NCBI GenBank assembly: GCA_038229595.1
Contig: JBBROH010000110.1
Coordinates: forward strand, 1-14,679
Direction: 5' to 3'
Source: JBBROH01 sp038229595
GTDB lineage: Bacteria; Chloroflexota; Chloroflexia; QHBQ01
Length of the DNA stretch: 14,679 nucleotides
In this document: positions 6,367 to 13,666 of the stretch, in pieces
Layout of the letters: every line of letters starts with the position of its first letter
Numbering within the stretch: position 1 is the stretch's first letter
Translations under genes and position numbers: made by a program
Notes under the pieces: generated by a model
The model's database searches: none
What the model saw: the letters and a program-made list of their open reading frames with translations, nothing else
What the model was told of the DNA's origin: nothing

Positions 6367-7161
6367 ATGAACGAGCAGGCCGCCCTCGACCGCTTCGCCC
6401 TGTACTACGACCTTGAGTACGCGGAGTATGACGACGATTTCAGCCTCTACTACACCTACCTGACTGCCATCGCCAGCCAACCTGCCCGTGTGCTGGAACT
6501 GGGCTGCGGTAGCGGGCGGCTGCTGGTCGCCCTGGCCGAGGCAGGTTGCGCCGTGCTGGGGGTGGATGCCTCGCCTGCCATGCTGCGTCGTGCTGCGGCA
6601 AAGCTGAGCCGCATGGTGGGCGCACAGTTTGGCCTGCTGGAGGGGAGGATGGAGAGCCTGGTGCTGGCCGCCGACTACCGCGCCGACCTGGTGATCGTTG
6701 CCCTCAATACCTTCCAGTACCTGACCAGTGTGGCGCAGCAGCGGGCCTGCTTGCGTGCGGTGCGGCCCCACCTGGCGGCGGAGGGACGGCTAGTCCTCGC
6801 CCTGCCTGGGCCTGCCAACTGGCCCGACTTCCTCGGCACTCCTAGCGGCTTGCTGCTGCAAGGCACCTACGCCGACCCCAGCACGGGCGGCTACGTGCAG
6901 AAGTGGTTCAGCAGCCGCTTTGACCCCGCCAGCCAGCTTGAGCAGGTCAGCTTTATCTACGACGCAGTGGCAGAAGACGGCAGTCTACGCCGCCTGCTTG
7001 CCCCACTCACCCTGCGCCACAGCTTCCGCTACGAACTGGAACACCTGCTCACCACCTGCGGCTACGCGGTTGAGGCTATCTACGGCGACTATGCAGGCGG
7101 CGAGTTCGATGGCGGCAGCGAACACATGGTTTTTGTTGCCACCACGACTGAACCGGGGTGA
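6367..7161 (+). CDS. Class I SAM-dependent methyltransferase
   Basis: The 264-residue methyltransferase has a Rossmann-like fold. Motif I is VLELGCGSGRLL (42-53), motif II is GVDASPAML (65-73) with D67 expected to bind the SAM ribose, and a motif IV-like DLVIVALNTFQYL follows at about residues 108-120. The N terminus (ALYYDLEYAEYDDDFSLY) resembles the YD..Y.D.. opening common in small-molecule methyltransferases. The substrate is unknown. The ATG at 6367 has AAGGAG at 6355-6360, which overlaps the upstream stop; the longer in-frame reading from 6298 lacks a ribosome site and lies inside the preceding gene. Its TGA overlaps the GTG of the following PxpB gene (GTGA), so the two are likely translated together. 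Some methyltransferases of this type modify small metabolites or natural products, but nothing nearby fixes the role. Confidence 0.85.
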   Translation: MNEQAALDRFALYYDLEYAEYDDDFSLYYTYLTAIASQPARVLELGCGSGRLLVALAEAGCAVLGVDASPAMLRRAAAKLSRMVGAQFGLLEGRMESLVLAADYRADLVIVALNTFQYLTSVAQQRACLRAVRPHLAAEGRLVLALPGPANWPDFLGTPSGLLLQGTYADPSTGGYVQKWFSSRFDPASQLEQVSFIYDAVAEDGSLRRLLAPLTLRHSFRYELEHLLTTCGYAVEAIYGDYAGGEFDGGSEHMVFVATTTEPG

Positions 7162-7823
7162 TCTACGCCGCGCCGCGCATCACCTTCGTCGCTGGGGCCG
7201 CCTTCGTAGAGCTAGCCGACGAGATCAGCCTGGCCGCCAGCCTGCGGGTGCAAGCGACCGCCCACCGCCTGACACACCCTGCTATCTACGAGCTAGTACC
7301 CGCCTACGCTTCCCTGCTAATCCGCTATGACGTGGCGCGCCTGAGCAAAGCAGCCCTGCGCCGCCTCCTCCGCAGCGCAGTGACAGGCGGGGATGGGTTG
7401 GCTGAGTCTGGGCCAGCAGGGGCGTTGGTAGAGATAGCGGTCAGCTACGGTGGGGCGGACGGCCCCGACTTGGCGCAGGTAGCTGCCCACTGCGGCCTGA
7501 GCGGGGCAGCGGTGATTGCTCGGCATTCTGCGGCCCTCTACACGGTGGCGATGCTCGGTTTTGCCCCCGGTTTCGCCTACCTGCTCGGTCTGCCAGCAGC
7601 ACTGGCTACGCCCCGCCTCGCCAGCCCGCGCCCGCACGTACCCGCTGGCAGCATCGGCATCGCGGGCCAGCAGAGCGGCCTCTACGCCCTCGACACCCCC
7701 GCTGGTTGGCAGATCATCGGGCGCACGCTTGCCCCCCTTTGGCAAGCCCACCGCCAGCCGCCCAGCTTGCTGCAAGTGGGCGACCGCGTGCGCTTTGTGG
7801 CGCAGAGCGCGCCTGAAGAATGA
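7158..7823 (+). CDS. pxpB: 5-oxoprolinase subunit B (PxpB / KipI family), orphan
   Basis: The 221-residue protein is of the allophanate-hydrolase-subunit-1 family. In PxpABC it works with PxpA and PxpC to hydrolyse 5-oxoproline to glutamate with ATP. In Bacillus the homologue KipI inhibits a sporulation kinase. Family blocks are clear: VEIAVSYGGADGPDL (91-105), MLGFAPGFAYLLGL (132-145), PRLASPRPHVPAGSIGIAG (152-170), QQSGLY (171-176) and PAGWQIIGRT (181-190). The GTG start overlaps the methyltransferase stop by 4 bases. pxpC normally follows pxpB, but here the next gene is convergent only 21 bp away and no pxpA or pxpC is present in the window. The protein may pair with distant PxpA/C genes or have a different role. 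The start is tied to overlap rather than a strong ribosome site. Confidence 0.9.
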   Translation: MIYAAPRITFVAGAAFVELADEISLAASLRVQATAHRLTHPAIYELVPAYASLLIRYDVARLSKAALRRLLRSAVTGGDGLAESGPAGALVEIAVSYGGADGPDLAQVAAHCGLSGAAVIARHSAALYTVAMLGFAPGFAYLLGLPAALATPRLASPRPHVPAGSIGIAGQQSGLYALDTPAGWQIIGRTLAPLWQAHRQPPSLLQVGDRVRFVAQSAPEE

Positions 7824-7844
7824 AGATGCAAGGTTGCTAACTGG

Positions 7845-10373
7845 CTACGGCGCACTGTCAATGGCCCTGTGTACCACCTTCGACAACTCGCCGCGTCGGA
7901 TGTTGTCGTTAGGGCGGAAGCAGAGGGTGGTGCTGCCAGGGCAGGCGGCCCCACTCAGGACATTGCGGGCGGCCAGCGTCTCGACAGCGGCGAAGGCGAA
8001 GTTGTTGCTTGCCACGTCGCTGAAGGTCGGGTTGGCTGGCGTAAGGCTGGCATAGCCGCGCCCGCGCACGGTAATCACTGCTACCTGCGCTCGCGTCACG
8101 TTCTGATTGGGCTTGAAGCTACCGTCGGGGAAGCCAGTGATCACCCCAGCATGGGCTGCCGCTTCTATGTAGGCATAGGCAAAGTAGTTGCTCGGCACGT
8201 CGTTGAAGCTGGGGTTGCTGGGCGTGAAGGGGGGGATGCCGAAGGCTAGCGCGGCAATTTTGGCGAACTGCCCCCTTGTGGTGCTGGCGTTCGGCCTGAA
8301 GCTGCCGTCGGGGAAGCCGCCTACGATATTGCGGCAAGCCAGATAGAGGATGTCGACTCGGAAGATGTTGCTGCTCGGCACGTCGTTGAAGCTGAGGTTG
8401 CAGCCGCTGCCGTTGAGGGTGAGCGATTGCAGGTTGAAGCCGCTCTGCACTGCGGTCAGGCGCAGCACGTTCAGCCCCGCCGCCAACTGGTAAGTACCCG
8501 CCGCTACGTCGCTGTAGTTGCCACTGCCCCCAGTGTCGGCGATGTTGACGGTTTGGCTGATGCCGTTGCTGACCGTCGCCCGCACCTGCCTGCCGCTGCC
8601 CGCTGCCGCCAGCCGCAGGGTCAGGGTGTAGCTGCCCGCCGCTGGCACATCCAACAGGTAGTCGAAGGTGCAGTTGTTCAGGGCAGCGTTGATGTGGTCG
8701 CCTTCTAGCACGCAGACCCAGCCGGGCATATTGGTGGTCACGCTGGTGGCCGGGATCGTCCCCGGCACCGTCAGTCCCGCGTTCAGCGCAGGGTAGGCGG
8801 CGGTCAGCACCCGCAATGCGCCCAGGTACTTGGGGGCTTGCGCGTCGAACACGTTGTCGGTCAGCCCCCAGAAACCCCACTGGCTGTAGCCGCTGGTCAG
8901 GGTGAAGTACATGAACAGTTCGCCCGCGTCGGCGTACCAGTTGGTGAGGTACTGCTGCACCACGTTGCCCATGCGCTGGTCGCGGGTAGCGGCTAGCTTG
9001 GCCTCGTAGCTGTGGTTGCCAGTCAAGCCCTCGCCCCCCTCGTAGGCGAAGTTGTGTAGGCCATAATAGCGCGCGAAGGCGGTATAGCTGGTCGTAGCCT
9101 TGCGGATGTCGGCAAGACTGGTAGCAAGGGCGGTGAATATCTGGTCAGCGGTCAGGTCGTCGCGGTTGCTGAGGGCTTCGGGGATGTCGAAGTAGGGCGC
9201 ACCAGCGATAGCGTGGATGTAGTTTCGCGGCGGGCCATAGCTGCGGTCGAGGAAGTTGAGTTGCTGCCAGGCGACGAACGGCCACGACACCTGACTGGCA
9301 AGCACTGGACGGATGCGGCCATTGGGCAGTTGCTCGCCAAAGCTGGCAGCGAAGATGTTGCTGACCTCCCGCAGCCGCAGGCCGACGCGCCGATAAGCCC
9401 ACCAATCATGGTTGGTCTCGCCATCGGCATTGAGGGGCGAACCGCCAGCCGCTACCGCGGCCTCGGCCTGCGCCTTGTTCCAGGCAAACTGCTCAAAGCC
9501 ACCGTTCCACACCTCGTTGCTGTACTCAAGGTAGATGATGCGCCCTGCTTCCAGGTTGTTGTGCAAGAGGGTGGCAAGTTGCTGCACGTAGTCGTCGGTT
9601 GCGTGGGCTGGTATGTTAATCCAGATATCCTTGTGCGTGGTGTTCGCCAGTTGCACCACGTACTCCCAGGCCGCCCCCTTGTCCGTCACCTGCCGCACGG
9701 CATTGAGGGGGGTGCGATCTGCCCAGTTTGCCACCAGGTTGCCATTGGTGGCGGTGAAGTCCATGAAGCGGATTACGCTGAAGGGTTGTAGCAGGTTGAG
9801 GAAGGCGGTGCTGAACACCTGGGTGGTGTCGGCGGGGTAGCCAGGGCGGATCAGCTTGATGTTGCGCGCCCCACCACCTGTGTTGACGAACTTGAGCAGC
9901 AACTGTGTGGCCGTGTCGTTCACCACTACGTCGGCGGTGCTGACCCCGGTCGTCGTGTTGTAGGCGTAATTCTGCACTACCGCCTCGCTCCACATCGCGC
10001 TCACATCGGCGTGGCCGCTGAAGGTCAGCTTGTAGCTGCCGCCGATATGGGTGGTAAGCTCCATTACCACCACGGCGAAGTCGCTGGTCGGCCAGCCCGC
10101 GCTGTCTACCGCAATGCTGCCCAGCCAGGGGTTGTCCAGCCCGCCAAAGCGCAGCGACATCTTCATCGCATCCACAAACATCTGCGAACGCGAGAGGTCG
10201 CTGACCCCCTCGATACCCACCCCCAGCGGCACTTGCCCCGGCTGCGGACTGGCCGCCGCTGTTTTGGCCGCCAGCTTGCCGTTAGGGTGACTGGCACCCG
10301 CCGCTGGCACTGTACCGAGCAGCAGCAAGGCTACTAGCAGGTAGCCAGCGCAGCCCATAACTTGCTTCTTCAT
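7845..10373 (-). CDS. Secreted SLH-anchored glycoside-hydrolase-like protein
   Basis: The 842-residue surface protein has a signal peptide (MKKQVMGC, then a Leu-rich core, ending about ASG/AAGA near residue 27). Residues ~48-540 look like a TIM-barrel glycosidase of clan GH-A type: IWINIPAHATDDYV (250-263), YLEYSNEVWN (281-290) with E287 as likely acid/base after Asn, FAYEGGEGL (442-450) with E445 or E448 as candidate nucleophile, and YFTLTSGYSQWGFWGL (489-504). Residues ~550-655 form a CBM6/35-like beta-sandwich. Three SLH repeats follow at ~660-712, 722-773 and 782-838, which would bind cell-wall polymers. The third has an insert with C811 and C818 in place of the usual PDGSF turn. The true start is ATG 10373 with GGAGG at 10380-10384; the longer reading from 10424 is rejected. 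It is a single-gene unit with its own promoter, convergent with pxpB. The fold is inferred from motifs; the substrate is unknown, with cellulose or another beta-glycan possible. Confidence 0.82.
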   Translation of the reverse strand: MKKQVMGCAGYLLVALLLLGTVPAAGASHPNGKLAAKTAAASPQPGQVPLGVGIEGVSDLSRSQMFVDAMKMSLRFGGLDNPWLGSIAVDSAGWPTSDFAVVVMELTTHIGGSYKLTFSGHADVSAMWSEAVVQNYAYNTTTGVSTADVVVNDTATQLLLKFVNTGGGARNIKLIRPGYPADTTQVFSTAFLNLLQPFSVIRFMDFTATNGNLVANWADRTPLNAVRQVTDKGAAWEYVVQLANTTHKDIWINIPAHATDDYVQQLATLLHNNLEAGRIIYLEYSNEVWNGGFEQFAWNKAQAEAAVAAGGSPLNADGETNHDWWAYRRVGLRLREVSNIFAASFGEQLPNGRIRPVLASQVSWPFVAWQQLNFLDRSYGPPRNYIHAIAGAPYFDIPEALSNRDDLTADQIFTALATSLADIRKATTSYTAFARYYGLHNFAYEGGEGLTGNHSYEAKLAATRDQRMGNVVQQYLTNWYADAGELFMYFTLTSGYSQWGFWGLTDNVFDAQAPKYLGALRVLTAAYPALNAGLTVPGTIPATSVTTNMPGWVCVLEGDHINAALNNCTFDYLLDVPAAGSYTLTLRLAAAGSGRQVRATVSNGISQTVNIADTGGSGNYSDVAAGTYQLAAGLNVLRLTAVQSGFNLQSLTLNGSGCNLSFNDVPSSNIFRVDILYLACRNIVGGFPDGSFRPNASTTRGQFAKIAALAFGIPPFTPSNPSFNDVPSNYFAYAYIEAAAHAGVITGFPDGSFKPNQNVTRAQVAVITVRGRGYASLTPANPTFSDVASNNFAFAAVETLAARNVLSGAACPGSTTLCFRPNDNIRRGELSKVVHRAIDSAP
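7860..8396 (-). repeat. Three tandem SLH domain repeats (first two in 183-bp register at the DNA level)
   Basis: SLH1 is encoded by about 8396-8238, SLH2 by 8210-8055 and SLH3 by 8030-7860. SLH1 and SLH2 share near-identical DNA in the same register. A 22-nt perfect match (8373-8394 and 8190-8211) encodes SFNDVPS. A second 22-nt stretch with one mismatch (8297-8318 and 8114-8135) encodes GFPDGSF. Both pairs are exactly 183 bp apart. SLH3 has diverged. This indicates a recent duplication or gene conversion of the first two repeats. Confidence 0.75.
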
Positions 10374-10411
10374 CTTAACCCTCCGTAAACGAATGTAATA
10401 ATGATTACGCT

Positions 10412-10430
10412 TGCCAGCTTGCAACTGGCA
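10412..10430. promoter_or_regulatory. Operator-like palindrome just downstream of the predicted start of transcription
   Basis: TGCCAG (10412-10417) and CTGGCA (10425-10430) flank CTTGCAA, giving a near-symmetric site around TTGCAA with one unpaired base. On the minus strand it lies at about +1 to +18 of the predicted transcript of the SLH protein gene. A third CTGGCA half-site is at 10448-10453, inside the -35/-10 spacer. The position fits repression by a dimeric regulator such as a LacI- or GntR-type sugar sensor, but the regulator is unknown. Confidence 0.4.
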
Positions 10431-10435
10431 TCACC

Positions 10436-10464
10436 ATGCTACAACCGCTGGCAGGCGGAGTCAA
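10436..10464 (-). promoter_or_regulatory. Sigma-70 promoter for the SLH-anchored protein gene
   Basis: On the minus strand, TTGACT (10464-10459, 5 of 6) and TAGCAT (10441-10436, 4 of 6) are separated by exactly 17 bp. Transcription would begin near 10429, giving a leader of about 56 nt that contains the palindrome at 10412-10430 and ends in GGAGG before ATG 10373. Confidence 0.6.
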
Positions 10465-10504
10465 GCGCAGATAGCCTGGGTAAGACGAAGATAGGAGGAA
10501 GGTA

Positions 10505-13500
10505 CTATTCGGAGCGCGGCGCGAAGTCGAACAGATTGCGGCAACCCAGGGCAAAGCGGAGGGTGAAGGCCAGTAGCGCGGTGATGTAGTGTTCCTGAGC
10601 CAGTTCGTAGCTGGCAGCCCGCAGGTTGTCGCGCCCGTCGCGGCTGGCTAGCAGCGAGTTGCGGCGCACGAAGCGCGCGATCTGCTGGTTTGTCTCTGGG
10701 CTGGCCCGCCGCTCGAACAAAGCTTGGGCTGCGTCGCTGCGGGCGTGCAACTCGATGCTGCTGCCACCAAAGCGCATCTTGGCCGCCATCGCCACCTCGA
10801 CTGGGGTCAGCAGGTAATAGCTGCGCTTGCCAAACAGCCACGTCTTGTACTCGGTCAGCCAGACCGGGAATTGCAGGTTGTAGCTACTAGCTTGCGCCAG
10901 ATCAGCTCCCACGTCGGCTGGGTCGTAGCTCTGGTTAGCGGGTGCTTGCACCAGGGCCGCTTGCAGTAGGGTTCGGGCCTGCGCGTCGCTGATCAGACAG
11001 CGATCCAACAGTTGTTGAGTGGCCTGCACCAGCTTGCTGCTGCGCTCCAGGTTCGCCTCGACGCGCCGCAGCAGGGCAGAGATCGTCTCGGCCTTCAACT
11101 CCATGCTCTCGGCATCAAAGTTGAGGTAGCGGGCGAAGCCAGCCTTCAGCAGTTCATCATGCGTCGCCTGCCGCCGCTTGTGCGCCCCTTCCAGTTCGTT
11201 CAGGTGGGCGCGGATGGCAGCGTGTTGGCGGCTGGCATCCTCAGCAATGCTAGCCAGGCGTTCGTGCAGGTTGGCCTCGTGTTCGGCCACCTCGTGGTCG
11301 CGGCTGGCAATCAGGTCGCGCCCCGCCTGCTCGCTCTCGTCCAACTGCTGGCGAATAGCCTTCAGTTGGTCAAGGGCGCGCTGATGCTCGGCCTGGGTCT
11401 GCACGATCCCAGCCGAGTTCGCGTCCAGTTCGCGCCCCGTCTGCGTCCAGGCCTGGATCAGCGGCGGCAAGGTGCGGGTAAGCTCGTCATACTGGCGCAC
11501 AAAGGTATCAATCTGGTTATAAAGTTGGCTGGCAGCTAGGGTCTCGATCTTGGCGGTCAGGGCGCGGATGCTGGTCTGCTCCTGGTTGAGGCGGTTGCGG
11601 GCGGCGGCGTACTCCTCACCTTCCTCTGGCTGCGGGTGGGGGGTGGTCAGGTAGCTGCTGAGGTCGCGGCTGAGGGCTTCAGCACGGCGGCCCAGTTCCA
11701 CCGCGTCCTCGTAGTAAGGCTGCAACTCGCCGCGCAACTTGAGGGCATCGGTCGCCAGCAGCTTGATCGCCGCCTGCCGCTCGCTGTAGGGGAAGGTAGG
11801 CTGCTCGATAGCGTTCGCGTCGTCGCGCACCGCCTCAAAGCGTCCGCGTATCTGCGTCACCTGCTGGTTGATGTCTAGCAGGTTGTTGTCCATCCCCCGC
11901 ACCCTCCGCTGCACTGCCGCCAGTACCTCGGCCACCCCGCCGCCCAGGGGGTCGGTGCGCCCGCCCCGCCCGACCATCGGGCCAGGATTGTTGACCACCA
12001 GGCGTGGTGCCTCGCTGTGGTAGGCAACCTTTGCCGCCTCGCGTATCCGACGGTGGGCCAGGCGGATGCGCTGGTCTACAGTGTCGGCCCGCTGGCGCAG
12101 TTCGTCATGCAGCCGCTTGATCGTCGCCTCCTCGCTCCGTTCACGTTGCTCCAGGCGGTTTACCTGCTCGCTCTGCTTGGCTTCCTTCGCAGTCAGTTCG
12201 CCCTGCAAAAGCTGCTCAGCGGTCAGGCGGTTGCCGAACTCGCCCTGCACCCGCGCTACCTGCTCGTCGGCAAGCTGGCGGCTGCGCGCCTCCATCTGCT
12301 GGCGGTCGTTGGCGACACGTTCCAGGTCGGGGCGCACCTCGGCGGTCAGTTCCTCGTTCACCTGGGCGAACAGTGCCTCGGCCACCTGGATCATATCCTC
12401 GACCTCGATGGTGTGGCTGGGAGCCTGCTTGCGCCACTGCTCGGCCAACTCCTGCCAGCGGCGCGCCCACTCCTCGGTCACACCCAGCCCCTCGCGTTGG
12501 TTGTGCCAGATGTTCAGCAGCGGCTCGGCCAGGGTCGCAAACTCGCCAAGCTCTGCCGCCAATGCGCTGTACTGCTCAGCGGTGCGAACCGTCGGCAACC
12601 CCGGCTGGCTGGGCTGGAATGTAGCTGGGCTGGCAACCGCAAGCGGCCCTGTGGCTGGCGGGCTAGCGGGCGCAAGGGCTGGCACCTCAGTCAGCGGCTG
12701 CTCAGCGGGGAACAGGTTGTCAAAGTCAAACTCGAACGGCACTGCGGCTGGCGGCTCGCTGGCTGGGGCGGCGGCAGTAAACTGCGCTTCGTCCTCAGCG
12801 GCGGGTTCGCTGGCCGCAGCGGGCGCAGGGGCTGGCCCAACCACGCTGGCGAGCGTAGCTGGCTGGGCGTAGCTTGTGCCTTCCTCTACCCCGCTCTTGT
12901 TGTTCAGCCTCGCCACCACCGCCAGCGGCTCGATATCGGCGGCCTGCACTGGCATCAAGGCGGCGGTGGCGGGCGGCAGTGCCGGAAGGGGTGCGCTCTC
13001 CTGCCCCCAGGTGAGCAGTTCGCTGACTGCCTGGAAGGCTTCGCCGTCGGCAGCCAGGGCGTAGCTAACCTGATGCTCGAAGTCTTGGGCGGCGGTTAGG
13101 CTGGCGATCTCGGTCAGTTGCTCGATCAAGATGGCCTGCGCGTCCAGCCCCGCCTCCTCCTGATCCAGCGGAGCGGCCGCCCGTGCGGCCTGGGTGCGAT
13201 CCAGCAGGCGGCTCTGGTCGGCGCGGGGGATGTGGTAGCTGTCGCCCTCGTCCTCTGGCTCTTGCTTGAGCGTGTCGAAGAACAGCCAGTTGCCGTCGGC
13301 GAAGGGCTGGGCGATCACCTGCCAGCGGGCGGGCGCAATGTGCTGCACCACCGGCTTGAGCAGCAGCACGGCGATCAGCCCGATCAGCACGGCAGCGACC
13401 ACGAAGGGGATGACGATGCCCGCGCTCGCATTGAAGGCGAAGATCAGCAGCACCGCCACTACCACCGCCAGTGGTAGGGAGAGCAGCCACCAGCCGAGAC

Positions 13501-13666
13501 CACGGAAGAAGCCCCGCCAGAGCAAGGCGTAGATTTGGGCGGCGACCATACCGGGGCTGGCCGCCTCACCATCGCTGCTGCGGGCGGGGGTCTGGCCGAC
13601 GGCAAAAGGGAGGTTGACCTCCCTGGCCGCCACTGCTGGCTGTTCATCGACTGGCTGTTCGCTCAC
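10505..13666 (-). CDS. Large membrane protein with long coiled coil, unknown function
   Basis: This 1053-residue protein does not match a family I know. Order of parts: a cytosolic N terminus of about 45 residues; two adjacent transmembrane segments at about 57-79 and 83-104 separated by a very short NASAG turn, so N and C termini are both on the same side; an acidic region; a Pro/Ala-rich linker (about 225-350); a long, charged, heptad-like coiled coil (about 385-905, rich in E/Q/R/L and broken by a Gly/Pro patch at PGPMVGRGGRTDPLGGG); and a conserved-looking globular C-terminal domain (about 915-1053) with FPVWLTEYKTWLFGKRSYYLL and RNLFDF. It is likely a membrane-tethered scaffold facing the cytoplasm. 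The GTG start at 13666 overlaps the TGA of the bactofilin-like gene (GTGA), so the two are translated together. No terminator hairpin is visible after the stop. Confidence 0.82.
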   Translation of the reverse strand: MSEQPVDEQPAVAAREVNLPFAVGQTPARSSDGEAASPGMVAAQIYALLWRGFFRGLGWWLLSLPLAVVVAVLLIFAFNASAGIVIPFVVAAVLIGLIAVLLLKPVVQHIAPARWQVIAQPFADGNWLFFDTLKQEPEDEGDSYHIPRADQSRLLDRTQAARAAAPLDQEEAGLDAQAILIEQLTEIASLTAAQDFEHQVSYALAADGEAFQAVSELLTWGQESAPLPALPPATAALMPVQAADIEPLAVVARLNNKSGVEEGTSYAQPATLASVVGPAPAPAAASEPAAEDEAQFTAAAPASEPPAAVPFEFDFDNLFPAEQPLTEVPALAPASPPATGPLAVASPATFQPSQPGLPTVRTAEQYSALAAELGEFATLAEPLLNIWHNQREGLGVTEEWARRWQELAEQWRKQAPSHTIEVEDMIQVAEALFAQVNEELTAEVRPDLERVANDRQQMEARSRQLADEQVARVQGEFGNRLTAEQLLQGELTAKEAKQSEQVNRLEQRERSEEATIKRLHDELRQRADTVDQRIRLAHRRIREAAKVAYHSEAPRLVVNNPGPMVGRGGRTDPLGGGVAEVLAAVQRRVRGMDNNLLDINQQVTQIRGRFEAVRDDANAIEQPTFPYSERQAAIKLLATDALKLRGELQPYYEDAVELGRRAEALSRDLSSYLTTPHPQPEEGEEYAAARNRLNQEQTSIRALTAKIETLAASQLYNQIDTFVRQYDELTRTLPPLIQAWTQTGRELDANSAGIVQTQAEHQRALDQLKAIRQQLDESEQAGRDLIASRDHEVAEHEANLHERLASIAEDASRQHAAIRAHLNELEGAHKRRQATHDELLKAGFARYLNFDAESMELKAETISALLRRVEANLERSSKLVQATQQLLDRCLISDAQARTLLQAALVQAPANQSYDPADVGADLAQASSYNLQFPVWLTEYKTWLFGKRSYYLLTPVEVAMAAKMRFGGSSIELHARSDAAQALFERRASPETNQQIARFVRRNSLLASRDGRDNLRAASYELAQEHYITALLAFTLRFALGCRNLFDFAPRSE

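Noticed and set aside
7824..7844. Bidirectional terminator between the convergent genes
   Set aside because: The 21-bp gap holds no hairpin or T-tract that I can see.
8119..8880. 253-codon minus-strand frame inside the SLH protein gene
   Set aside because: The Gln/Arg-rich translation is the frame-shifted reading of the CBM and SLH region; no domain or start signal.
10374..10424. 17-codon extension upstream of the SLH protein signal peptide
   Set aside because: It would bury the signal peptide, and it includes the ribosome site GGAGG at 10380-10384 that serves ATG 10373.
12017..13099. 360-codon plus-strand reading frame opposite the coiled-coil gene
   Set aside because: It is antisense to a coherent 1053-residue protein, has no ribosome site, and its translation is low-complexity Leu/Gly/Arg without motifs; it is a shadow of high-GC codon use.
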